A stretch of DNA of 64,000 nt from Loripinus fragilis (taxonomy: Eukaryota; Mollusca; Bivalvia; Lucinida; Lucinidae). Position numbers and translations under genes: made by a program. The notes beneath the pieces are model-generated. The model ran no database searches, was not told the DNA's origin, and saw nothing but the letters and a program-made list of their open reading frames with translations. Every line of letters starts with the position of its first letter. Position 1 is the first letter of the stretch. The stretch is taken from NCBI GenBank assembly GCA_964019695.1, contig OZ026515.1, forward strand, positions 77,305,144 through 77,369,143. The letters run 5' to 3'. Below are positions 22,761 to 33,964 of the stretch, in pieces.

Positions 22761-23494
22761 GAAAAAATACCAAATATCGAAATGACGCGTTTTCGATGGA
22801 AAAAAGTTATTCCAATTCGTTTTTACAATAAACCGTTACTGATAACCGATTTTCAAGGTCCATTGTCTGAAAAACATACAAAACTACATATAATATTAAT
22901 TTTTACTATCTTCACGCCAGCGCGTAGATTTGATTAATACGAGCACAAAGCCAATTGAACTCAAACTTAAATCGAGTTCAAACGGCTCTGGTTACACCAA
23001 GACGAAAACCACATAGGCGTAGCTAGGAAGCTTTGGGGGAAAGGGTGTTAAGCCTCAATACTTGTGGGGGGGGGGCATGCTGTTTTGGCAGAGGGGTCCA
23101 ACTTTTACTTTTTTGATAGGGGACACTGTTAGCGTGACGACATCGGGCCACAAACAAAACGCCATTGAATTTGCTGGCAAACCGATGATGGCCCAACATT
23201 GAATGCTAAGTTGGCAACTTTGTGTTTCATTTATCTGGGCAAGTAAAGGGTTTGTTATTGAGTTGGTGTGCTGGAGTGTGTGATGGGACAGGGAAAATTG
23301 AAGTCAGGATTGGAGTTGGTTGGGTATTTTAATGCTGACCCATAAAAAACATTTCCTATTTCATCACAAATAATGGCTTATGACGTCACCTTTCAACGTC
23401 ACGCTCGGTATAGTAAAACCCGAGAACATCTGATTGAATACTTTCACATTTTTTTACTATGTATCCATAATAGACCATAGAGGCTTGTAAAGGG

Positions 23495-23690
23495 GGTACC
23501 AAATATCCCTTGAAGTAAACAGGCAAATATCCCTTATAAATTGGCAAATATCCCCATAATTAATTTTCCTAAATTTCTAATATCCCTGGAAGTAACGAAA
23601 ATATTGAACCAAGTATCCCATATCCCTGGAAGTAAAATGAATAGTATCCTATATCCCTTGAAGTAAAATGGCAAATATCCTGTATCCCTA
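23495..23690 (+). repeat. Degenerate AAATATCCCTTGAAGTAAA repeats
   Basis: About eight occurrences of (A/G)(A/T)ATCCC(T/A), most followed by (T/G)GAAGTAA and interleaved with GGCAAATATCC, form a loose minisatellite with irregular spacing of 20-35 bases. Confidence 0.55.
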
Positions 23691-24279
23691 AAACCCCTAT
23701 ACAATCCTCGCCATACTGGCCCTCTTGAATCATTACGGACATTGGTTGGTTCCCAGCGATAGCTTCTTCGAGTAGAATTCTATCATTTTCAAAAATAAGT
23801 CGCCGTACTGTTCACTAGCAAGACGCCGTCCTGTGACTCTGTGTTGTGTCGCAAATTGCCGTACTCAAGTCGTCGGAAATTTCTCTGGATTATATCCAGC
23901 TCCGTTAGTTTTTGGAGAAAACTTTTGCTTCAATATATACCCTTGTGATGTCAATACATGTGCATAATAGCGGATTGAATTGGCATCCTCCACTTACAAG
24001 ATTACAAGGCGAGTTTTGAAGCTGACATGATTTTTCGCGGTACCAGGCAGCTACAATTACAGTAAAAAGTCAACTAAAAATCACTTTCATATCATTGTTG
24101 GGTGTATATTCCAAAGATAAATATGTTCAGATAAAAATATATCCATCTTAACGCATAACGCCGTGATAAAACAGTATAATAACAACTTTTTCTTACCGTC
24201 GTCATGCCTGCCATTTGTTTATAATCGATAAAGTTGGTAGCAAGTTCCGGAGTCGATGCTACACGGTGTTACAATCATA

Positions 24280-25800
24280 GTACATTACTTAGAATTTTTA
24301 AAGGAGACAATTTAAGGTCACTACTGACACCTGGGCATTTTTTACGAAATATAAATTTTCTTCATTTTTTTGTTAATCGCTATTTTGCATTATTAATAAT
24401 GATATAAAACAATAAAAGTGCAATGTCACCTTTTAGTCTTTGAGCTATGGCTCTTCAAAGAAATGCATTATATGCCATTTTCTCCAAAAAGGTTCAGGGC
24501 CGAAGTAAGAAATAAACAGGCCTTTATTATGATTAAAGGCATATTGTGAATTATTGCATCAGAAAGGTTTAAGTTTACTTGAAGTGCTGTGACGTTTATT
24601 TGAAGTGAATCTTGCCATTGTATATTTATGGATCAACTTTTTCATTAAAAATAATAGTTAAAAAAATTACTGCCATTTTTACGTAATATTCATATACATG
24701 TATGTAAGGCAATTCAAAAAAATAGATTTTTTGAACTTGTATGTCATAATCATTATTATGCTGAATCAGTCTGAAATTTGAGCGATTTTCACTGTCTAGA
24801 AAAAGAGATATTTCTTAATTACTACCTCTGCCCCCTGTAATGCACAATTTCAAGTTTGTAACTTTCAACTGCATAGCGATAAATTTACTTTCAACAGACC
24901 ATTTTTTTTAAATAATGCTTTGATGCCGTCTGTATGTGCAGAAACTAGTTTTGAGAGGATTTTCTAATAAAAGAAAGTTTAACTTAAGAAATAAATATAT
25001 ATTGTAGCCCAACCCACTTTTTTCAATGATTATCTTCTCTGATGCAATGAACCAGATAAAATGGCCCAAACAGTTGCAAACACATAATTCTGTTGTTAAT
25101 TTATATTAATAGACAATTGCAGAAGTCATCAAAATATGTTAAAATAGTAGTGTTAAAAATATTAATTTAACATTTTGGGGACATTGATGCATTCATAAGT
25201 CATAATTTTATGATTTTTGTCATCTCAAAATGCAAAATTAAGGGTATTTTAATGTTAAAACTCATGTTTGGTGCAAAAATTAGATTACATACGTTTTAAA
25301 ACAGATGTACAGACGTATCAAACCAAACATCTTGTATATGCTTTTACTGAAATCTAATCCTTAGAAAGCAAGTTATAGGAGAAAATTTGATTTTTGGCAC
25401 ATTTTCTATTTAAATATTAGCTTTAAGGGGCAACAATTCATGTTTGAAAGAAGAACAATATGGCAGAAAGAACTTCGATCTATAGCTTGACATAGTTATG
25501 GTTCAGAACAGCTTTCATGCAGCTTAGCTAATAAGTTTTCCAGTTACTGAACTTTTACTCAATTTATTGCAGTTTTCTCATACAAAACAACGGTAAAATA
25601 ATAAACAGGGGCAGTACCTCTTGCTGAAATATGTAGAGAGTTTTTAAAATGCATTATAATTGCATCTGGCATACCAAGCCTCTTTATCTCAGTAACTTTC
25701 AGATAGATACGATATCAAATATTGAAGTTATAAGGCAAAATGTGCTCAGATATGCAAGAGTTATGGTTATTGGTGTCAGTTGTGACCTTAATAAAGTGCT
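24280..25800. other. No gene seen
   Basis: 1.5 kb of AT-rich sequence without long open frames, splice-flanked exons or recognised repeat families. Confidence 0.4.
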
Positions 25801-25804
25801 CAAC

Positions 25805-25955
25805 AGAGCCTCGTATTCAGTTATCTTTCCCCAAATTTTCTTTAATTAAGTCAACAATATATGAACTTCCATATCAGAATCTTTATCTATGCATATTTTG
25901 TAGATCTAAAGTGTTTTATTTCAATCAGTGAAATAAAAAATTGTAATTTATTTAA
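25805..25955 (+). repeat. Diverged direct repeat, copy 2
   Basis: Partner of 20850-20985 in the same orientation about 5 kb away; shared words are listed there. Confidence 0.5.
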
Positions 25956-26324
25956 ATAATTAGGTATTTTTACCCTTTTGGGGCCCCTAAAAGGGTTATA
26001 ATTAGATTTGCTGGGCATAATGTAAGCTTCTCTTTAGGATTATGCTAAAGCAACAAATGTATATGCTGGTATTGATTATTACCATGTGATATGGGAATAT
26101 AATGTTTTTAACTATTACAGTGTTGTTGTTTTTTTAAATTTTAATGGACCCATTTTTTTTGCCATGGTTACCTCCAGTAGATATTATCTTCCCATTTCTT
26201 TTTCTATCTCATGACATTTCACACTCAATGCTTTAATTAAGCATAACCAGAATGTCAAATTATCAGCACAAGCTGTCTGTGGTTAATCAAAAATGCAAAA
26301 AATATGATTTAAGGGGTAGGCTTA

Positions 26325-27428
26325 GCCTACCCACATTCAATCGATTTGAGCCCCTTCGGGAGCCCTTCCTGAGATTTACAATTGTTTTTATTCTTTAATT
26401 ACAATTGTATAATGTAGACATGACTTTTCAAAACAACTTTGATACAATTAACTCTATTATGTAAGAGAGCTTTTACTTTTTTTCAAATAGTTTCTTAATT
26501 TTTGCCCCCGTTGCCCCCCTTAAATGACTAAATCAAACCCCCATTGGGGCCTCTGATAATATTTTTTAATAGATATTGGCAGAAAAATGGTAGCTTAACA
26601 CTTTCTTTTGTTCAGTGTTACAGTCTGGCGGTTGTGTGAATTTCACACCTCATAAATATTTGTTAAAATAAAAACATGCATTTTGGAACGGTGTACCTCT
26701 TGTTTCCATGGTAACACTTAGAAGATGGTAACTTCCCAAAATTTTTATTCTAATTTTTGAAAGATGCGGTAATTTAGATTTTCATGTTAGTCCTTTAATG
26801 TGTCCGGCTGTCGTGCCCTTCAAAAAGTGCAAAAAACGACACATTTCGGGGTTGTGTTACCCCATCCACATTCAATCGATTTGAGCCCCTTCGGGAGCCC
26901 CTCCTGAGATTAACAATTGTTTTTATTTTTAATTACAATTGTATAATGTAGACATGACTTTTCAAAACAACGTTGATACAATTAATTCTATTATGTAAGA
27001 GAGCTTTGACTTTTTTTCGAATTTTTTCTTAATTTTCCCCCCTTTGCGCCCCTAAAATGACTAAATCAAACCCCCATTGAGGCCTCTGGTAATATTTTTT
27101 ATAGATATTGGCAGAAAAATGGTAGCTTAACACTTTCTTTTGTTCAGTGTTACAGTCTGGCGGTTGTGTGAATTTCACACCTCATAAATATTTGTTAAAA
27201 TCAAAACATGCATTTTGGAATGGTGTACCTCTTGTTTCCATGGTAACACATAGAAGATGGTAACTTCCCAAAGTTTTTATACTAATTTTTGAAAGATGGG
27301 GTAATATTGATTTTCATGTAAGTCCTGTAATGTGTCCGGCTGTCGTGCCCTTAATGATATAGGCCTAAGCTGTCAAAAAGTGCAAAAACGACACATTTCG
27401 GGGTTGTGTTACCCAACCCACATTCAGT
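26325..27428 (-). repeat. Two 550-bp repeat units in inverted orientation
   Basis: These are minus-strand copies of the 17491-19620 repeat. GATTTGAGCCCCTTCGGGAG occurs at about 26344 and 26879 (period 535). Each is followed by CCCCCATTG.GGCCTCTG, CAGTCTGGCGGTTGTGTGAA and GTGTCCGGCTGTCGTGCCC. Each unit carries GTTTCCATGGTAAC (26702-26715 and 27234-27247). Only full-length units are here; the short 370-bp type is absent. With the other cluster they form inverted repeats around 6.7 kb of sequence. Confidence 0.75.
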
Positions 27429-27615
27429 TATAATTCAGTCAACAAAAAATTTTCAGTGTGGATGATATGAGGTATGATTTAGATAAGTTTAAGTTAGAAT
27501 TATCCGACAAAATGAAAAATATTGTGAAAGAAAGGCAATATAAATTGCAGTTTTGCAGTGAAATTATTGAATTTTAAGGTAATTTTGGCTGATTTGGCCA
27601 AAATATTTGGAAGCC

Positions 27616-27629
27616 GTTGCCATGGCAAC
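27616..27629. promoter_or_regulatory. Isolated perfect X-box palindrome
   Basis: GTTGCCATGGCAAC matches the RFX X-box consensus GTNRCC-N2-RGYAAC exactly on both half-sites. It lies about 190 bp outside the inverted 550-bp cluster. It is identical to the core repeated in the 33.7-36.4 kb array. Binding is an inference from the consensus only. Confidence 0.45.
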
Positions 27630-28188
27630 GGAAAGACAAATGAGTGAACTAGCATTAAATTTTTTGGTTTTACCAAGAAAGAATCATTGTCAGCAATTTT
27701 TAACAAAATCCGAGACCGAGCGTGAACAACCTCTATTATAACAGGTTCAGTAGTTACAGAGAATTGATGTTAAGTGCCGGTTCAGATAAAATTCATGCAA
27801 AATCAAAATTTCTTTCCACATGGTGGTCAACAGATTTTAGTAAAAATTACACAGTAGGAAGGTTAATGGACCTGCTATTCAGTCCTAATTTATTTTTTCT
27901 GAAATCATTTGCGTTACTTAGAAAATCGGGTTTATATTTTTTGACCATTATTTTGACATTTAGCTTAAAGTCTACGGGAAAATGATGGCGAAAATCAGCG
28001 ACATTTTTCGTAACTTGTGTAGACGAGGACGGCAATGTAACATGCACGGGCATGAAGCTGAATTATTAAACTACGTTGTCAAGAAATAAAATGCTTTGCA
28101 AAATGGGTATGTGTCCAATTATTTAGCGTTTTCTGCCCCTGGGTATCGGGGTGATTTTGGTACACGGCTTCGCCGTTTCTTTACTTAC

Positions 28189-28326
28189 ACTGGATAGGAA
28201 CCAGTCTGTTTTCTCTGTAGCTATGAGAAACGTAATCACGTTATACGTCATGTGACACACAACAATGGCGAGTTCGCGGCTAACGGATTGTTGAATGTTG
28301 CTGTATTTTTCTAGCAGTTGCGGCAT
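28189..28326 (-). CDS. Possible first coding exon, minus strand
   Basis: ATG at 28324-28326 opens 46 codons, starting MPQLLEKYSNIQQSV, to a donor reading CCAGT|GTAAGTAAAG in phase 0. The start context is weak. No following exon was identified. It lies 98 bp from the plus-strand exon at 28425, so the pair could flank a bidirectional promoter. The stretch TCATGTGACA at about 28249-28258 (on plus) resembles an E-box/M-box. It may equally be a chance frame. Confidence 0.25.
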
Positions 28327-28424
28327 TTAATCCCAGTTTCCAAATGAATCAGAGCATTTAAGAATCGGTCAGAAAATTGGGACACAACAAGATTTATGCA
28401 TTGAAAAGCGAGTGCCAGTTCTGA

Positions 28425-28600
28425 GGGTTACATTTTGGGGAAGAGAGCGAGAAACAAGTTGAGCTTTTGAAAAGCTTTCAGCAAATATTGGAAGAAGAGA
28501 ACGCTTTATACGAAAATACGGAAAGACAGTACATTGAGGCGAGTGGCACTACCCAGCATCTAGTGCCTTTCACAGATATGCAACGACGGCAAAGGAATAG
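28425..28600 (+). CDS. Candidate coding exon 1 of a plus-strand gene (5' edge uncertain)
   Basis: Open from just after an in-frame TGA at 28422 to a good donor, AATAG|GTACGTAAGT, at 28600. It encodes a charged helical peptide that includes SEKQVELLKSFQQILEEENA, then YENTERQYIEASGTT and PFTDMQRRQRN. There is no in-frame ATG before M (28576 region) and no convincing acceptor, so the 5' limit is unknown. It ends with two bases of a split codon, which the exon at 30087 completes as Ser. The family is not recognised; a coiled-coil start is likely. Confidence 0.45.
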
Positions 28601-28739
28601 GTACGTAAGTAGACTGTTTGAGTTTGAAATAAAATGCTGTCTAGCCTAAACTTTAGGAAAGTCTAAAATTTAAAATGTTATAAACTCAGCTTTTAGAAGT
28701 CTTTATTCTGTTCATTATCAAGTTGATGCATTGATTGAC

Positions 28740-28987
28740 AAAAACATGCCGTAAAACCCAACACTGTGGGGACACTATTTGAACAGACAACTAAAACAAT
28801 GGTAGCATCCCTAGTCTGTTATTACATTGCACTGCCATGTATGCCTAGATATCAAACCCCGGACATTTGCCCACACACAGGGACAATGGATAAGTTAAAA
28901 ACACAGCACATTCATTTGCCCGGCTACCACCCCCCCCCCCCCCCTGCTCAGCGACTGGGAGCTATGGTTACAAATGACTGGTGCATA
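28740..28987. mobile_element. Partial copy of the ACCAGTCATTTGTAACC element
   Basis: The right end GTTACAAATGACTGGTGCAT and the interior word CACTGTGGGGACA match the element at 38170-38462. The left terminus is missing. It contains a 15-base C run (28930-28944). Confidence 0.5.
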
Positions 28988-28999
28988 AAATATGCATTC

Positions 29000-30080
29000 C
29001 AACATCCTTGAAAAAATAGAATGCTGATTAGTTTTTATGTCAACCTGGTGCTATGCACAGTTGGATCTATAATCACAATATCTGTCATCTGCTCGATCAG
29101 GACGGGCCCTGGACGAAAATAAAAGGCAGTGAGTATCCGGCCGCCATTGGCCTGGTGCTGAAGCAAAGCATGTTTTATTATTTTTCCTAAATTTACAAAC
29201 AAAATCTATCCATATAGCAGTGCAAGAAAGATTTTTTTAGGATAAGGGAAATCTATCCAAACTTGCCTGTTCTCTGTCTTACCCAACACTTTTACAGGCC
29301 CTCAAATAAAAAAAAAAATCTGTAAATGCTCTGGCTAGGGGAACCTATGCCAATTTTTTTCAAAAATCAAGAGACAGCCAACCCCTCCCCTGAAAGAAGT
29401 AGAGAAGGGATAAAATAAGGCCTTGTGGCACTTTTTGTTATAAAATTCACTCGTCATCTATTTTCATCCAGGGCCCAAAAAATTGGCACCCATATCATAG
29501 ACTGCTAATGTAGTAAACTGGTCAGGGTTTACAATGTTTGCAAACTCGAGACATTGGATGCTTGACAAATCACTAAAACATTCATTTTTTAAATGAAACA
29601 TTGCTTGAGGAAAGGTGAATAACATACAAAACTGTAATGACCCATTTCTTTTTGGGGCAGTCTGATCTGGGTTGAAAATGTTTGCTCGTACTGGACTGTT
29701 TGCAAACAATAGATCAACCCTACAGGCCCAGTACTGGTTAATGCCAAAGAACAGGCACACTATTTTTTTTATAGATATGTCTTGGCTATAAGCTCCATGA
29801 TGCATTACCATCTTCAAGATCTTAAGTCTGAACATTTGCAAATAATTAACCTTTTTGCATATTTCACTATCAAAGAAATTTCTATATTACTTTGAAGTGG
29901 ACAATTATTATTTTCATTCATATATTGACCCATCTATTTCAAGGTATGGTGCCTCATAATAGTCATATCCCTATGGATGAAATGAGACCCCCCATCCTGT
30001 CATATAGAAATTAAATGATAACTTTTGTTTTATTTTTTCCACATTTTCATGCACATGTATATTTTCACGCTCATTCTGTT
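29000..30080. other. Probable intron of the plus-strand gene
   Basis: No exon seen. A minus-strand 125-codon frame (29464-29841) contains NPDQTAPKRNGS-like text of the type commonly produced by bivalve dispersed repeats, and is treated as repeat. Confidence 0.35.
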
Positions 30081-30086
30081 TTTCAG

Positions 30087-30118
30087 CTTTACAGAAACTG
30101 GTGGAATTTTGAATGGAG
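30087..30118 (+). CDS. Candidate coding exon 2 (32-base microexon), plus strand
   Basis: Acceptor CATTCTGTTTTTCAG and donor TGGAG|GTAATGTTCT. With the split codon from 28600 it reads SFTETGGILNG and leaves one base of a Gly codon, which the exon at 30566 completes. The phases fit on both sides without stops. Confidence 0.4.
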
Positions 30119-30302
30119 GTAATGTTCTGGACCTCCATTGGAGATCCAGTGCATTACATCTATCGTAATATCACACTTTTTCATGCATTCAACATTCATG
30201 CTGATACTCATTCATCAATTTTGGTATCCTGTTATCCATAAGTTACATAATGACGTTGAGTTTGCAACAGTTTTTCACAGGTTATAATGTTGCCAATTAT
30301 GT

Positions 30303-30412
30303 AATAGTTATACCATGGGTTGTCCGCCTGTACGTAAACTCCGAGATAATCCATGAGCCTTAGCGAGTGGATTATCTTACATACAGGTGGACAAACATGG
30401 TATTACTATTTT
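30303..30412. mobile_element. Hairpin MITE (AATAGTTATACCATGG)
   Basis: AATAGTTATACCATGGGTTG and ACATGGTATTACTATT are inverted termini. The inner arms CCGCCTGTACGTAA and TTACATACAGGTGG, and GATAATCCA and TGGATTATC, continue the palindrome to a short loop. About 110 bp. Confidence 0.65.
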
Positions 30413-30565
30413 ATACCACCTACATCAGTGTAGACCTTGCACATCACAAGATATTTTGTGCTAAAGTTGGTCAGGGTGGTATAAATGACATTATCAAATC
30501 AGATGTAGCCTTTTATTTGCAGCCTATAGTGCATTTTTTTTTCAAAATTTCTTTTTATATTTTAG

Positions 30566-30687
30566 GTTTTATTAAGCATTGTCTTCATGCCTTGAACAAT
30601 GGCATACTAATTGGATGGCGACAACGATATGCTGGTTAGAGAGTGGTTGACCATATGTCACAAGTCGTTGGCGCTTATATATCAAAA
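30566..30687 (+). pseudogene. Candidate coding exon 3, plus strand, with in-frame TAG
   Basis: Acceptor TATATTTTAG and an excellent donor, CAAAA|GTAAGTGTAC. In the phase set by the two upstream exons it reads GFIKHCLHALNNGILIGWRQ, RYAG, then TAG, then RVVDHMSQVVGAYISK up to the donor in phase 0. The protein-like sequence on both sides of the stop, in one frame and up to a strong donor, argues that the stop is a lesion, making this a pseudogene. An allele-specific or assembly error is also possible. Alternatively a weak donor (G|GTTAGA) just before the TAG is used. No downstream exon was assigned. Confidence 0.4.
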
Positions 30688-31403
30688 GTAAGTGTACATT
30701 GCATAAATAACTCTTTATCTGCTGGTTTTCTCTGCTGGAAACCTTTGCAAACAGTTTGGGCCATGATCAGGCCCAACAAAATATTAGGGCCTCATACCAT
30801 CTGATTTTGATCCACACTCTTTTCCATCTACACAGTGAATCCATATTAATAATGAAATTTCACCAATGGATTGACTAGAAATCTAAACTCATTTAGTGTA
30901 AACAGCTTTTTAATTACTCAATGTGTGCTTATATGAGCATGTGTGCTTATCAGGTTGAATAACATACCTTAAAGTGTTCTAAAATTTTAAACATTTTTCT
31001 TTGCACAAAATGCTGATGACTCAGAACAGCAAATACTTAATACCATATTAATGTAGTATTGATTAATGCATTATATCTTCGAAATAAAATCTTGTTTAAA
31101 CTAAGAGATTTTCAACTGCCTTCATTTGCTGATACATGTAAAGACCCAGATTTGCCAGTGTGAAATATAAAGTACATACATATAATAAAAATTGAAACAT
31201 CACCCTTGTCCGTTTGTCCCTTACATACCCTGGGTCCCATACGAATAATGTTTTTTTTTCACATACAATGACCCTGGGCAGGGGTCATATGTGTCACATT
31301 GGCACATAAATTTCCAGTTATTATTATTGTTGGAAAAAACAGAAACAAAGCCATTTTCAAAGTTGACCTAAATGCTAGTAAAAAGTAAAGACCTCTATGA
31401 AAT

Positions 31404-31470
31404 GCAAACAGTGAAGACCTTGATGAAATGCCAATACAACACAGCATTCCATCAGGGTCTGCACTGTTGC
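31404..31470. repeat. CAGTGAAGACC hairpin repeat
   Basis: GCAAACAGTGAAGACCTTGA facing CATCAGGGTCTGCACTGTTG, with inner arms GAAATGC and GCATTCC. Related copies are at 3125-3162 and 48125-48192. The minus-strand frame over this copy contains LGNSADPDGML, a peptide typical of the repeat. Confidence 0.6.
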
Positions 31471-31939
31471 CGAGACAAAAGCAGTCTTCAGAGAAATAAC
31501 CATTTTTTTGGAAATCATAACTTGGACCCCTCAATTTATAGAATGGGCCATTCTGACTTCATTATAAGTAAAAGTCTGAAAAGACTCAGTAATTTTTTGC
31601 TTTCAGGATATTGTCTATGTTTTCATACAATTTTACAAATTTTATTGAATGGTTACCATTTGGTTTATCATTGCAGGGAAAAAGATGAAGTATGCAGTCC
31701 ATATAGTGTAGACTCAATTTTCTTCAAATTACTCACCTTAGCCCCCATGATGCAAAAAACTAGTTTTGGGTATAGAAGATTTCGATTATTGGAGAGCCTA
31801 TCTGAGACCTGCTGTTGATCAAGGAATCTTTAATAGGCTTAGGACAAGAACATGACAGCCAAGTAGAAAATGTACTACATGTTGTTTAGACAATTGTGTT
31901 CCATCTAAGTGATAAGAACAGTTCTAAGTGAAACTATTT

Positions 31940-32180
31940 TTTGTGGGTTCTCATTGGAAGCATCTCAATGAGACACTTCCAATGAGCACCAAGGTTTTTG
32001 TGGAATAATGAATCTGCCAGAATGAGATAGTGCATAGATCAAAATTAATTTCCTTTTTTTCTCAATTAAATCATTATTGTATGTGAAACTCAAAAGAACA
32101 GTCTTATTGAGACTTTTCAGAACCAAAAGCAAATGTTAAAACTGACGAGTAAGAAAATATTTACATTTTTACTCTGGAAA
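31940..32180. mobile_element. Two decayed GTCTCA-type hairpins (copy E)
   Basis: TTGGAAGCATCTCAATGAGA closes with CACTTCCAA at 31956-31984. A second hairpin-like piece has CTCAAAAGAACAGTCTTATT and then AACTGACGAGTAAGAAAATA near 32085-32165, matching the right arm of copies A and G. Confidence 0.5.
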
Positions 32181-32526
32181 TTTTGTTAACCTTGAATTAA
32201 GGCAAGACAATATTTAACAGTTTTTAAGTGTAGACCAGATGATAGTTATAAGGAACCTGAATGAGGTTTAACTATTGTTACAAACATTTTTCTACTGAAA
32301 TTGACACTGGATTTTAACCATAATGATGACAATCAGTGTTTTTGTTTTGTCAGTATTACATGCACTTCCTGTTTATTGAATAACACATCATTAATAGATA
32401 CTTCTTAATTCCAATCTTGAGTAGCAAATGGGGTCAAGTCTGACTAGACTAGGGACGAGACTTCATGTTGTATAAATTTGATTGTACATTTATCATGCAC
32501 TGTTTGAATCAGAATGTTTTGGTACA

Positions 32527-32680
32527 TGTGACCTTATTACACTTATTTTCTTAAGAAATGTCTGATTTACACTTATTTTCTTAAGAAATGTCTGATTTAC
32601 ACTTATTTTCTTAAGAAATGTCTGATGGAGTCAGACATTTCTTAAGGGAATTAAGTGTTATAAGGTCACGAATACCAAAA
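32527..32680. repeat. Hairpin whose left arm carries a triplicated 30-bp unit
   Basis: ACTTATTTTCTTAAGAAATG begins at 32541, 32571 and 32601, giving three perfect 30-bp repeats. These are followed by the inverted arm TCAGACATTTCTTAAGGGAA and TTATAAGGTCAC, complementary to the outer left arm GTGACCTTATTACAC. Confidence 0.8.
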
Positions 32681-32774
32681 GCTGAAATCTTGAAGTTGAG
32701 TTGAAGATGAAGGGCAAATTGTAACATAAGTATGCTTAAGGAAACTGTTTTAAACAGGTATTGTTTGTTTAGTA

Positions 32775-32850
32775 TATGTGTACTTTAAAGAACCGTCTCA
32801 ATGAAACGCTTGTTTTGAGCACCTAAAACAAATGATAAGAAAAAAATTCA
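32775..32850. mobile_element. GTCTCA hairpin MITE, copy F
   Basis: AAAGAACCGTCTCAATGAAA and CGCTTGTTTTGAGCACCTAA with AAACAAATGATAAGAAA; a short, decayed copy. Confidence 0.5.
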
Positions 32851-33012
32851 CAAGGTAGCATGTTCAATAACTTGTAACAAATTGCAAAACTTAGCTGACC
32901 ATGAATTCTAACCTGCCTCAAAGTGTTTGATCTTATCTGAAAAAATAAGGGATTGATGAGTTTAGACCCAACTTGCTCAGATATACCATTGGGTATTTGG
33001 TAAGAACTGGGC

Positions 33013-33245
33013 CCGAGGCTATAAAACTTTTTTCATGCTCAACTCAGCTGAGCACAAAAAAATTTCCTACTCATAAAAGTTAAAATGCCAACAATTGTTG
33101 GTATTTTAACATTTATTACCATGATAAATCTAACAGTTGAGAGACTTAACGCAAGAACAAATTTTATTTGTTGGTATTTAATTTTTTATGAGCAGTTGAA
33201 ATTTTGTTCTCAGTTGTTGAGCATGAAAAAAGTTTTATAACCTTG
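33013..33245. mobile_element. Long hairpin MITE (CTATAAAACTTTTTTCATGC)
   Basis: The left arm GGCTATAAAACTTTTTTCAT and GCTCAACTCAGCTGAGCAC is complementary to the right arm, GTTCTCAGTTGTTGAGCATG and AAAAAAGTTTTATAACC. The inner arms (ATAAAAGTTAAAATGCCAAC facing GTTGGTATTTAATTTTTTAT) continue the pairing. About 230 bp, no coding. Confidence 0.7.
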
Positions 33246-33964
33246 ATGCCTGATTAGATCTAGGTGACGTTTGACTTATTTTCAAGGTCACAAGAGATCA
33301 TAGAAAGTTGAAAAATTCCTTGATTACACCATTATTATCTCCAGAATAGATGGATAGATTTGAAACAAGCTTGCACATAGATATATCAGATTCAAAGGGT
33401 ATTTGATTTCAAGGTCAAATAATTTGAAAAAAATCTTGTGTCTGATCTGAATGTGCCAGTTACTATGGTAACATTATGGTAGCAAGTTTTATTCCCTAGA
33501 AAATCAGAGGGATACTTAGCAATTCTCTCAAAATCTCGCCCTAAATTGGTCCCTGCTTAAGACACTGACCTTGACTATGTTTAAATAGGCAATTACAATG
33601 TATAGTGCAAAGCTATTGGTGGGGGACATATTGCTTTTGGTGCAGATCCTGTTGTTGTCCCCATCCCTGACCACATGGCTTCTCTTTTGTTTTACTTTTC
33701 CTTCATTGGTATGGTTGTTGTTGTCATAGCAACCAGGCATACATATAAGCAAAGTATTTTATTATTGGATCATGTAGTTAAATTGATCATAATGCTATAG
33801 AGAAACCGTATCTGATCCCAGAGTTTGCTGTAAATTGATCTTGAACCATCTATATAAATACTGATTTTTTTTATATCTTCAGTGGTTTGTTTTTTGTTGC
33901 CATAGCAACCAGATATATGACTTTGCAAACGCTTTATTATTCGAACATGTAACACAATAGTATG

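Larger units (their letters stand above)
21741..24269. mobile_element. Putative 2.5-kb inverted-repeat element
   Basis: The 35-base terminus beginning ACACGGTGTAGCATCGACTC at 21741-21775 is matched, with one mismatch, by its complement at 24235-24269. Inside, AGTACGGCAATTTGC (22202-22216) is matched by GCAAATTGCCGTACT (23851-23865), a second nested inverted word. This suggests a non-autonomous DNA element or a large foldback. No transposase is seen. The boundaries and target duplication are not proven, and the mismatch near the ends could also mean an old inverted duplication. Confidence 0.45.

Noticed and set aside
29464..29841. 125-codon minus-strand frame with NPDQTAP text
   Set aside because: This peptide pattern is characteristic of non-coding bivalve dispersed repeats; no motif or exon border.
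31259..31818. Overlapping 91- and 148-codon frames
   Set aside because: They cover the CAGTGAAGACC hairpin repeat; the SADPDGML-like text is a known by-product of that repeat.
32541..32625. CRISPR-like array
   Set aside because: Three contiguous 30-bp repeats without unique spacers, in eukaryotic DNA, forming one arm of a hairpin.
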